Source: Candidatus Acetothermia bacterium JdFR-50 | GTDB taxonomy: Bacteria; Bipolaricaulota; Bipolaricaulia; Bipolaricaulales; Bipolaricaulaceae | Assembly: GCA_002010365.1 (NCBI GenBank) | Contig: MTNL01000057.1 | Coordinates: forward strand, 3,117 to 13,455 | DNA: 10,339 bases | Reading direction: 5' to 3' | Shown here: in pieces, positions 1 to 6,700 of the stretch | How the letters are laid out: each line of letters opens with the position of its first letter | Position numbering within the stretch: position 1 is the first letter of the stretch | Made by a program: the position numbers and the translations under genes | Notes under the pieces: model-generated | Databases searched by the model: none | The model's input: the letters and a program-made list of their open reading frames with translations, nothing else | Told to the model about the DNA's origin: nothing

Positions 1-1
1 C

Positions 2-745
2 CGCACCGGGGCAGGACTGGTACACATCGCCTGCCCCGAGCCCCTCTACTCGGTACTCGAGGGAAGCGTCACCGAAGCCCTGGTCCATCCCTTCCCCGCC
101 ACGAAGGGCGGAATTTTCTCCAAGGAGGCAGTTAAGGGGATCCTTAAACTCGCGGCCGACATGGACGTGGTGATCTGCGGACCCGGACTGGGCAAGGGAG
201 CCGGGCCCAGTGTGCTGGTCGAGGCACTATTGGAGGAAGTGCCCAAGCTCCTCTTGGATGCCGATGGGTTGAACGCTTTGGCCGGCCGAATCGAGATCTT
301 GAAACGCGCCACGCGCCAGACATCACACATCACACCGATACTGACACCACATCCAGGGGAGTTCGTGCGCTTGGCAGGGGGCGCGGTGGATAAGGTGGTG
401 GCCTACAAGATCGAGCGGGCACGCGCTGCGGCCCGAAACTGGGATGCGGTGATCGTGCTGAAGGGTCCCCCCACGGCCATCGCCACCCCGAACGGTGACG
501 TTTACCTGCATGTGGGGGGAAACACCGCCCTGGCCCACGGGGGCTCCGGGGACGTCCTCTCGGGAGTAATCGGCGGTATCTGGGCCGGGGGAGCGGAGGC
601 CTTGGAGGCAGCGTGTGTAGGCGTGTACGTCCATGCACGGGCAGGCGAGGAACTGGTAAAAGAGGGAGCGGAGCGGGGTATCCTCCCTGGCGATCTCCTC
701 GGCGCCATCCCGGCGGTCCTCAAGCGTTTGGAATCCCCTGGCTGA
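2..745 (+). CDS. nnrD: ADP/ATP-dependent NAD(P)H-hydrate dehydratase, C-terminal part (5' end outside window)
   Basis: The reading frame is open from the first bases of the window and ends in TGA at 743-745. About 247 residues are visible. The enzyme dehydrates the S-epimer of damaged NAD(P)H hydrate using ADP or ATP (cytosolic metabolite repair). Family motifs appear in order: RTGAGLV at the visible start, GPGLG about residue 60, LLDADGLNAL, LTPHPGEFVRLAG, VLKGPPTAIA, and the nucleotide/active-site block NTALAHGGSGDVLSG with its catalytic Asp. Roughly 30-40 residues of the dehydratase domain lie upstream. Many bacteria fuse an NnrE epimerase domain before this one, so whether this is NnrD alone or a fusion cannot be told here. 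The next gene, tatD, begins 10 nt after the stop, so the two are probably co-transcribed. An internal ATG at 161 is not the start, because conserved sequence runs upstream of it. Confidence 0.93.
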   Translation, partial: RTGAGLVHIACPEPLYSVLEGSVTEALVHPFPATKGGIFSKEAVKGILKLAADMDVVICGPGLGKGAGPSVLVEALLEEVPKLLLDADGLNALAGRIEILKRATRQTSHITPILTPHPGEFVRLAGGAVDKVVAYKIERARAAARNWDAVIVLKGPPTAIATPNGDVYLHVGGNTALAHGGSGDVLSGVIGGIWAGGAEALEAACVGVYVHARAGEELVKEGAERGILPGDLLGAIPAVLKRLESPG

Positions 746-755
746 GAGTTAACTC
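746..755. repeat. Perfect 10-bp palindrome filling the nnrD-tatD gap
   Basis: GAGTTAACTC is its own reverse complement. It occupies exactly the bases between the nnrD stop and the tatD ATG. It replaces any recognisable Shine-Dalgarno sequence, so tatD may depend on coupling to nnrD translation. It could be chance. Confidence 0.35.
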
Positions 756-1520
756 ATGCGGCTTTTTGACACCCACGCCCACCTGGACTTTCCTCAGTTC
801 GACCCTGACAGGAACCGTCTGATCGAGAAGCTCGCGCGGCAGGGGATCCGCGTGGTCAACGTGGGGGTGGACCTCGATACCTCCCGGGCCTCCCTGGGGC
901 TCGCGCGGAAGCATCACCACATCTACGCCGCCTGCGGCGTACATCCTCATGAGGCCAAGGATTTCAGCGAGGACACGCTGCGAAAGTTAGCGGCGCTATT
1001 GGACCAAGGGGCGGTGGCAGTGGGGGAGTGCGGTCTGGACTACTACCGGGACCTATCGCCGCGGGACGACCAGCGGCGGGCTTTCCGGGCCCAGCTCGAG
1101 CTCGCGAAGGAAAAGGGGCTTCCGGTGATCGTACACCTCCGAGGCGAGGCTCGAGATGAGCTCTTGGAGATTTTGCACGAGGTGAACCCCGGCCGGGGGG
1201 TGATCCACGCCTTCTCCACGGTCCACGGCCCCCCGCGGGACTTCCTGGATCTTGGGTTCCACATCGGGATCGGCGGCCCGGTGACCTATAGGAAAAACGC
1301 GGCCCTGCGGGCCCTCCTCCGGGAGATCCCCCTGGAGCGGCTGTTGGTGGAGACCGATTCCCCGTATCTCCCCCCCGAGCCCCATCGGGGGAAGCGTAAC
1401 GACCCGGCGAAGGTGCGGTTGATGGTGGAGAGGATCGCGGGGGTATTGCGGCTCCCGCCCCGGGACGTCGCCGAGCTCACCTTCCGCAACGCCTGCGCGT
1501 TGTTCCGAATCGGCGCCTGA
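756..1520 (+). CDS. tatD: TatD-family metal-dependent DNase
   Basis: 254 residues, the usual length for the family (about 255-265). TatD proteins are TIM-barrel amidohydrolase-like nucleases with two divalent metals. They act as 3'-5' exonucleases or as DNases in repair and DNA turnover. Visible motifs in order: DTHAHLDFPQFD near the N-terminus (metal-binding HxH), CGVHPHEAKDF, VAVGECGLDYYRD (metal-ligand Glu), VIVHLRGEARDELLEIL, GVIHAFS, and VETDSPYLPPEPHRGKRNDP (metal-ligand Asp and substrate-binding region). The ATG at 756 puts the HxH motif at the normal distance from the N-terminus. There is no clear Shine-Dalgarno sequence, which suggests translational coupling to nnrD. The protein is cytosolic. 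Specificity within the TatD/YcfH/YjjV group cannot be assigned. Confidence 0.95.
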   Translation: MRLFDTHAHLDFPQFDPDRNRLIEKLARQGIRVVNVGVDLDTSRASLGLARKHHHIYAACGVHPHEAKDFSEDTLRKLAALLDQGAVAVGECGLDYYRDLSPRDDQRRAFRAQLELAKEKGLPVIVHLRGEARDELLEILHEVNPGRGVIHAFSTVHGPPRDFLDLGFHIGIGGPVTYRKNAALRALLREIPLERLLVETDSPYLPPEPHRGKRNDPAKVRLMVERIAGVLRLPPRDVAELTFRNACALFRIGA

Positions 1521-1537
1521 CCCGCGGCACAAGGAAA

Positions 1538-1563
1538 AAGGGGCCGGGAGAGCCCGGCCCCTT
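1538..1563 (-). terminator. Intrinsic terminator between convergent tatD and protease genes
   Basis: A perfect 11-bp GC-rich stem (AAGGGGCCGGG / CCCGGCCCCTT) encloses the 4-nt loop AGAG. Read on the minus strand the stem is followed by TTTTTCCTT, partly overlapping its end. This is the canonical U tract for the protease operon ending at 1581. On the plus strand no T run follows, so for tatD it may act only as a 3'-end stabiliser or weak terminator. Confidence 0.85.
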
Positions 1564-1580
1564 GCACATCCGCGTCCCGA

Positions 1581-3707
1581 TCAGAAGACCCAGGGGCCGT
1601 CCAGGGCGTCCCACCAGTCGGCTTGATCCTTCAGCTCGACGAACGCACCGGCGGCCACCGTGTAGGGGCCGTAGACCTCGGTGATCCCGTTCTGGACGAT
1701 GGTGACGGTGACCACCGTATCGGCGGTCGAATTTGTGGCGTCTATGGCGATGGGGTACTCGTCGTAACCCCAATGGGGGAAGGCCAGGGTGTAGGTCTCG
1801 CTGCCGTCCCCGTCGGCGCCGTCATCGTCGCTGGTGAACGTGCCCCAGTCGGCCCCGGTCTTGGCCGTGTGCCATACGTACACGTCGTTTACGAGGTCAT
1901 ATTCGTAGATGGCCAGGTCCACGTCCCCGGCGCCGGTCCAGTCGATCCGCACCTGGAGCTCGGTGTTCAGGGGGATGATCTCCGAACTCCACCAGGACTC
2001 GCCGGGCCCCAGCGTGATATCGGTCCGGACGGCGGTGACCCGGTTGGCGGTCCGCTGCCCGAACAGGACGGCGTCGTCCCCGCCCACCACCACGTCGTAG
2101 GTTCCCGGCTCGATCCAGGGGAAGAGGGCCACGCCCCAGTCACCGGTATTGGGCTCGAACGGGAACCACAGTGTCCACCAGCCCGCGAGGTCGGTCTGGG
2201 CCCAGGAGCGGATCTCCCCGTCCTGGAACAGGATCACGTCCACATAGGGTATGCCGAACCACCATCCCCCATAGAGCTCGTAGGAGCTCTCGAAGGGGGT
2301 GTAGACGAAGAGGGTGGAGCCGTCCCCAGGTACCGGGGCGGTCACCGCGGCGGCCGCGTCGATCCGCCCGTGGCCGGAGTGGACGTCGAAGCCCGATTCC
2401 TCGATGTCCACGGCGGTGTCCTCGATCATCTTCCGGATTTGGTACGGGGTGGCCCCGGGGTGGAGCTCGAGGAGCATGGCGACCAGGGCCGAGACGAACG
2501 GCGTCGCCATGGAGGTCCCGCCCCAGTAGTCGTAGAGGAGCGGATCGCCGGTGCCGGCCTGGACGTAGGTGGTGGGGACGCAGGAGAGGATCCCCTCTCC
2601 GGGGGCGCCTACCGACAGCCACCCCCCGATCTGGGAGAAATCGGTCCGGGTGTCGCGCGGGGTGGTGGCCCCCACAGCGATCACCCCGGGGTAGGCGGAG
2701 GGGAAGTGGATCAAGGCCTCGCCGTCGTTCCCCGCGGCGCACACCGGGACCGCGCCGAAGGCCAAGGCGTAGTCGAAGGCGGCCTTGAGGATCTGGGAGT
2801 ACACGTAGCCGCCCCAGGAGTTGTTGAGGACCCGCGCCCCCTCGTCCACCGCCCAGACGATGCCCTCGGCGGCGTCAAACGCCCCCACGTAGTCCGGGTT
2901 GAAGATCACGATGGGCAGGATCTGGACGTCCGGGGCTAGCCCCACGATCCCCTTTCCATCGTCGTTGGCAGCGATGATCCCCGCCACGTGGGTCCCGTGG
3001 CCCACGGTGTCAGAGTTCACCCCGGCGGGTATCACCGTATCGGTCGCGGGGTCGTAGCCCACGGTCACCTTCCCCTGAAGGTCGGGGTGGGTCCCGTCCA
3101 CCCCGGTGTCGATCACCGCCACGATGACCCCATCGCCGGTGGCGTGGGCCCAAGCGTCCTCGGCCCCCACCACGTCCAGCCCCCACTGGTAGGGCCGCAG
3201 GTCCGCGTCCGGATCGTAGACCGCGGGCTCCACCGACTTGAGGTAGGCGTCCTGCCCCGTGGGCTCGGGGTCGATGAGCTCGTAGACGTAGTTGGGCTCA
3301 GCGAAGGCGATCCCCCGCAACGGATCGTCCCGGTCGCGCCACCGCAGGAGGATGGTCCCCAGGGCCTCGGCCACCGAGGTCCCCCCGGGGAGCTCCAGCA
3401 GGGCCGCGGTGAGCTCCCCCATCGTGAACTGGTCCCGCACCGTCCCACCGACCAGGGAAAGGACGGCGGAGAAGGCGGCCTCATCGGTATAGCCCACCAC
3501 GATCTCGCCGGGGATGTGCTCCCCCCGCACCAACGCCTGCCCGATGACCTCGGGATCCACCGTGGGCTGGAACGTGGGATCTCCGGGGACCGCGGGTATG
3601 GGCGTTCTCGCCTCCGGCGCCCGAGGCGCCCATAGCCCCGTGCACCCCGTGAGGAGGAGGGCAAATCCCACAAATCCCAACGCCAAGTATGTTATCTTCC
3701 TTTTCAT
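1581..3707 (-). CDS. Subtilisin-like serine protease (S8), secreted lipoprotein with C-terminal beta domain
   Basis: 708 residues. The N-terminus is a lipoprotein signal peptide with lipobox LLTGC (Cys22). Residues about 64-145 resemble the propeptide of fervidolysin-type subtilases (PGEIVVGYTDEAAF...AEPNYVYEL). The catalytic domain is about 172-456. It has Asp200 (VIDTGVDGTHPDL), His237 (GHGTHVAGI), oxyanion Asn327 (AAGND) and nucleophile Ser399 (GGTSMATPF), then GHGRIDAAAAV. All four key residues are intact. Residues about 465-708 form a Trp-rich beta region with a PPC-like stretch (GDVDLAIYEYD, about 594-603) and an acidic Asp/Gly loop (627-637) that could bind calcium. It probably degrades protein outside the cytoplasm. 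The start is supported by GGAGGTGA three bases upstream of the ATG. That site directly follows the stop of the preceding gene, 11 nt away, so this is the last gene of a three-gene operon. Confidence 0.95.
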   Translation of the reverse strand: MKRKITYLALGFVGFALLLTGCTGLWAPRAPEARTPIPAVPGDPTFQPTVDPEVIGQALVRGEHIPGEIVVGYTDEAAFSAVLSLVGGTVRDQFTMGELTAALLELPGGTSVAEALGTILLRWRDRDDPLRGIAFAEPNYVYELIDPEPTGQDAYLKSVEPAVYDPDADLRPYQWGLDVVGAEDAWAHATGDGVIVAVIDTGVDGTHPDLQGKVTVGYDPATDTVIPAGVNSDTVGHGTHVAGIIAANDDGKGIVGLAPDVQILPIVIFNPDYVGAFDAAEGIVWAVDEGARVLNNSWGGYVYSQILKAAFDYALAFGAVPVCAAGNDGEALIHFPSAYPGVIAVGATTPRDTRTDFSQIGGWLSVGAPGEGILSCVPTTYVQAGTGDPLLYDYWGGTSMATPFVSALVAMLLELHPGATPYQIRKMIEDTAVDIEESGFDVHSGHGRIDAAAAVTAPVPGDGSTLFVYTPFESSYELYGGWWFGIPYVDVILFQDGEIRSWAQTDLAGWWTLWFPFEPNTGDWGVALFPWIEPGTYDVVVGGDDAVLFGQRTANRVTAVRTDITLGPGESWWSSEIIPLNTELQVRIDWTGAGDVDLAIYEYDLVNDVYVWHTAKTGADWGTFTSDDDGADGDGSETYTLAFPHWGYDEYPIAIDATNSTADTVVTVTIVQNGITEVYGPYTVAAGAFVELKDQADWWDALDGPWVF

Positions 3708-3718
3708 CGCTCACCTCC

Positions 3719-5308
3719 TCATTCTCCCCAGTCCCCGGTGGTGAAGGTGAACAGGTCCGTGGCGGGGAGCACGGGGACTTCCGGTACCGGGACACCCGTT
3801 ATCGACCACCCGTCCTGGATGGCCACGGACACCGCGGTGGGAGCGTCGAAGTCATCGTAGGCGATGGCCACGCCGATGTACCACTGGTACACCCGGTGCG
3901 GTTGGAGCCGCTCGTAGGGGGTCTCCGGTACCCCGGTGAACTGGTACTCGGTCTCGTTGAGCAGTAAGTCCGCGAGGTACCACCCGCCGAGCGCGAGGTC
4001 GAACAGGGCCCACACGTAGAGCTGGTCGCTTCCCACGATCCGGGTCGGCTCCCAACGGAACGTTGGGGTGAGGGAGACGCCGGTGGCCCCGTCCGCCGGC
4101 TCCAGGAGACGCACGTCCCAGATCCCCAATGGGGTGGTGGAGGCCTCCACGGGAGCGGACTCGGTGGTGCCAACGAACGCCCGCACCTGGTAGCTCACCT
4201 CCACCCCCTCTTGGAGATCGGGAGAGCTATCCCGGAACCGGTAGTAGCGGAAAAACAGGAGGCCACCCTGCTCCTCCCATACCCCGTCGCCGGAGGCGAT
4301 GGTCCCGATCAGGGTGTAATCGGCCTCACCGGCGAGTCTCCGATAAACGCGGTAATTGACCACGTAGCCGCCGCCTATCACCCAGTCGTCCGGGGAGGCG
4401 TCCCAGGTGAGTTCCACGTACAGGTTCCCACCCTCGGGAGCCGCTTGGATCTTCAGCTCCCCTGCGCCCGACGGCACCGTGAATCCTTCCCCGTAAAAGG
4501 CCACCTTCTTCCCCAACGTCACCGCCAGAGCCGAGAGATCCTGTGGAGGGTCCAGCACGTCCGGTGTGGGCGGCTCCTCTGGCTCGATGTAGACCCTAAA
4601 CAGGAGATGGGTCCGGTTCTCGTTCATGTCGTAGACCACCACCTCGAACGTGGTCCAGCCCTCCACGGGGTACCAGTAGGGGTTGAGCACTGCATCCCCG
4701 GTGGTATAGGTGGAGTAGAACGCCTCCCGCATGCCGGTGGTGAACCCCGCCCCGGGCGTCTTTCCCAACGCCGCGTAGATGATGGAGATGTCGTTGGGAC
4801 CCTGGGCGTCAACCCGGTAGTCGAGGCCGTCGGCCAGCTGATCAGCCGTGAGCATGATCTCATCCCCGGGCGTGACGACCTGGCCCTCGATGGTCACCGT
4901 CACCTCCGGAGGTTCCAGGGGCCAATCGGGGTTGAACACCGGCTTTTCGATCACGTCCACCCGGGCGGTGCTGGCCACCACCACCCCCTCAACTTTAGAG
5001 GTGGCATAGCCCTCCTTTTCTACCACCACTGTGTACGTCCCCGCGGGAACCACCAGCTCATACCAGCCGTCCGCGTCCGTCAGTGCGGTGGGGCTGAAGT
5101 AGTCGGTCCCCACCCAATAACTCGGCTTGCCGTCCTCTCCCAGGGGGTAAGCTATCACCCGCGCGCCCACCACTGGGGAACCCGCCCCAGCGTCCACCAC
5201 GTATCCCACGATCTTCCCCGTGGGCCGGGCAGGGATGAAGAAGCATCCCGCGAGGATCAACGTGCCAATCCCTGACAAAGCCACTATCACATATTTAGCC
5301 CACTTCAT
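3719..5308 (-). CDS. Multi-domain beta-sandwich lipoprotein (carboxypeptidase-regulatory-like, FnIII-like and Ig-like segments)
   Basis: 529 residues. The N-terminus MKWAKYVIVA... ends in lipobox ILAGC with Cys22, so this is a lipoprotein. Residues about 31-118 look like a carboxypeptidase-regulatory-like domain (GYVVDAGAGSPVVGARVIAY, then TDADGWYELVVPAGTYTVVVEKEGY). Residues about 130-245 are beta-rich and not assigned. Residues about 285-392 look like a fibronectin type III domain (VELTWDASPDD, then YRVYRR, then VSYQVRAFVG). Residues about 400-525 begin LLEPADGATGVSLTPTFRWEP, a start typical of extracellular Ig/FnIII-like repeats. No enzymatic motif is visible. A binding or scaffold role at the surface is inferred. 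The start has a purine-rich AGGGGGT upstream and sits 13 nt after the preceding stop. The protease gene follows after 11 nt, so the two proteins are made together and may interact. Confidence 0.88.
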   Translation of the reverse strand: MKWAKYVIVALSGIGTLILAGCFFIPARPTGKIVGYVVDAGAGSPVVGARVIAYPLGEDGKPSYWVGTDYFSPTALTDADGWYELVVPAGTYTVVVEKEGYATSKVEGVVVASTARVDVIEKPVFNPDWPLEPPEVTVTIEGQVVTPGDEIMLTADQLADGLDYRVDAQGPNDISIIYAALGKTPGAGFTTGMREAFYSTYTTGDAVLNPYWYPVEGWTTFEVVVYDMNENRTHLLFRVYIEPEEPPTPDVLDPPQDLSALAVTLGKKVAFYGEGFTVPSGAGELKIQAAPEGGNLYVELTWDASPDDWVIGGGYVVNYRVYRRLAGEADYTLIGTIASGDGVWEEQGGLLFFRYYRFRDSSPDLQEGVEVSYQVRAFVGTTESAPVEASTTPLGIWDVRLLEPADGATGVSLTPTFRWEPTRIVGSDQLYVWALFDLALGGWYLADLLLNETEYQFTGVPETPYERLQPHRVYQWYIGVAIAYDDFDAPTAVSVAIQDGWSITGVPVPEVPVLPATDLFTFTTGDWGE

Positions 5309-5321
5309 CTCCTACCCCCTT

Positions 5322-6521
5322 TTAGAACTCGAACTCCCAGCCCAGATCGAGACTGGGCCCGTCCGGGATCGCGATCTCAAAGGACACGGTAACGGAAAAG
5401 TTTGCCATCAACGGCAACGTGTTCTCTATGACAAGGCGTGAGACCCCGAACAAGGGCCCGGTGGTATCTTGGAAGAACACAGTGATCCCGAGGTCCCACG
5501 TCTCTCCACAGCACGCGGGACCGCAGACCGTAAGCTTCACGTACTCGAACTCTCCCTCCGCGAAGACGTCGCCGATGATCTCCTCTAACGCCGCCACGTC
5601 GAATGCCGTGAGGAATTCCAACCCGTAGCATTCGCCCAATTTACAGGAGATCCCGAACCCGTAAAGCTCCCACCCATCAAGGACGTTGTGGTCAAACTGC
5701 AGATCTCCATATACCGTCACACATGCGTCCACACCTTCCCAGCTCACTTTCGGGGTAACCCGCTTGTAATCCGTGCCGAACTCCACCTCGATCCCGAAGG
5801 AAATCCCACAGCACAAGGAGAACAGGTCATCCAGAGCGAACCTCACGTAATCGAAGCCGGAGGTTTTGGTGAAGGCGAACGCGAAGTCCAACGTGATGCC
5901 ACAACATAGGAAAGCCAGATCCTCCACCGATAGCTTAAAGTACGTAAACTCCAGCCCGCCGGGGAAGGGGTCCACTTCGTATGCTTTGGTGAAGGTTCCG
6001 GCTCCAGTATAAGTGATCGTAAACGGGGCGCTCAGATCGGTGAGGCGGGCACCAAATCCCGCTTCCAGCGAAACGCTACCGCCATCCACCTCCGTTTTCA
6101 CCGTGGTTACCGTGCCTCCTGAAGGTCCGCCGGAAAAGTAAATTCCCGACACATCGGGTCCCACATATGCGGAATGCAAAGCCACATCGAAGCCAGCAAT
6201 GCTGAAAGAGGCCGTGCTTTGGGCGTAAAGGAAAACGGGACCTTTGGGACCGAAAAGGGAGAGGAATTCCACGTTGACGGGCCCCAGCGACCCCTTGGCG
6301 CCAAACTCCTGCCACACCCATCCGTCCGTCCCGAAGAAATCGCTGATGGAGGAGATTTTCCAACCTTCCGTTATGGAATACGAAAGCTCCAATGTAGTGC
6401 AGTTGAATCCCACTGTCGGGATTAAGGAAATCTTCCCAGACCATGTTCCCCCGATGGTTTGTCCCCAAGCTATGTAGGGGACCAAAGCAGCGAGAAGAAA
6501 CCAGGGGATTTTGCGAACCAT
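5322..6521 (-). CDS. Exported beta-rich protein with Cys-Cys-Gly repeats; possible outer-membrane or surface protein
   Basis: 399 residues from the chosen start. MVRKIPWFLLAALVPYIAWG is a Sec signal peptide with probable cleavage after Gly20 or Gln21. The mature part is rich in alternating hydrophobic/polar strands and ends in Phe (LGWEFEF), as many outer-membrane beta barrels do. At least three related units carry a CCG motif (residues 206-208, 237-239, 337-339), each preceded by F-x-Y-[FV]-[KR]-[LF]. Extra Cys are at 41, 267, 293, 298 and 333. No enzyme motif was found and I do not recognise a named family. The start at 6521 is chosen because AAGGAGG lies 4 nt upstream and the signal peptide begins there. 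An in-frame ATG at 6575 would add 18 mostly polar and charged residues ahead of the signal. First gene of the operon with the lipoprotein and S8 protease. The many Cys suggest disulfides or metal sites; which is unknown. Confidence 0.85.
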   Translation of the reverse strand: MVRKIPWFLLAALVPYIAWGQTIGGTWSGKISLIPTVGFNCTTLELSYSITEGWKISSISDFFGTDGWVWQEFGAKGSLGPVNVEFLSLFGPKGPVFLYAQSTASFSIAGFDVALHSAYVGPDVSGIYFSGGPSGGTVTTVKTEVDGGSVSLEAGFGARLTDLSAPFTITYTGAGTFTKAYEVDPFPGGLEFTYFKLSVEDLAFLCCGITLDFAFAFTKTSGFDYVRFALDDLFSLCCGISFGIEVEFGTDYKRVTPKVSWEGVDACVTVYGDLQFDHNVLDGWELYGFGISCKLGECYGLEFLTAFDVAALEEIIGDVFAEGEFEYVKLTVCGPACCGETWDLGITVFFQDTTGPLFGVSRLVIENTLPLMANFSVTVSFEIAIPDGPSLDLGWEFEF

Positions 6522-6525
6522 ACAA

Positions 6526-6532
6526 CCTCCTT
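6526..6532 (-). promoter_or_regulatory. Shine-Dalgarno site deciding the start of the CCG-repeat protein
   Basis: Minus-strand AAGGAGG is followed by 4 nt and the ATG at 6521. It favours this start over the in-frame ATG at 6575, which itself has only a G-rich AAGGGGGTGGG run next to it. Confidence 0.75.
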
Positions 6533-6616
6533 CCCGTGAAGACTTCTGGGCTCGATGGTCCTCTATTTCCAACATCCCACCCCCTTTAGACCGATCTTTA
6601 GGGACACTTTTCCTCT

Positions 6617-6646
6617 AGTCTAGGGCAAAAGTTCCTTTCCAGTCAA
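6617..6646 (-). promoter_or_regulatory. Promoter candidate for the three-gene envelope operon
   Basis: On the minus strand, TTGACT (6646-6641) is separated by 18 nt from TAGACT (6622-6617). That is a 5/6 match to the -35 consensus and a 4/6 match to the -10. It lies in the 179-nt gap between the kinase stop and the first envelope gene. It would give a leader of about 90 nt. The -10 is embedded in the small palindrome CTAGTCTAG (6615-6623). No strong terminator for the upstream kinase gene was seen in the same gap, so read-through from the kinase is possible. Confidence 0.5.
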
Positions 6647-6700
6647 GTGTTGCAGGTGAGTTGGATCACAGGAGCTCAACCTGGTTGCTTTACCCTCGTC

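Noticed and set aside
1623..2939. Long plus-strand open frame (438 codons) opposite the S8 protease gene
   Set aside because: It is antisense to a protease with all catalytic motifs intact. Its composition (Gly/Val/Pro/His/Asp-rich) is that of a GC-rich shadow frame and it matches no family.
4211..5275. Plus-strand open frame (354 codons) opposite the lipoprotein gene
   Set aside because: Antisense shadow of a gene with a lipobox and recognisable beta domains; no motif or ribosome binding site of its own.
6655..6692. Possible hairpin after the kinase gene (minus strand CAGGTTGAG ... CTCACCTG)
   Set aside because: The stem is bulged with a 14-nt loop and no T run follows, so it is not a convincing terminator.
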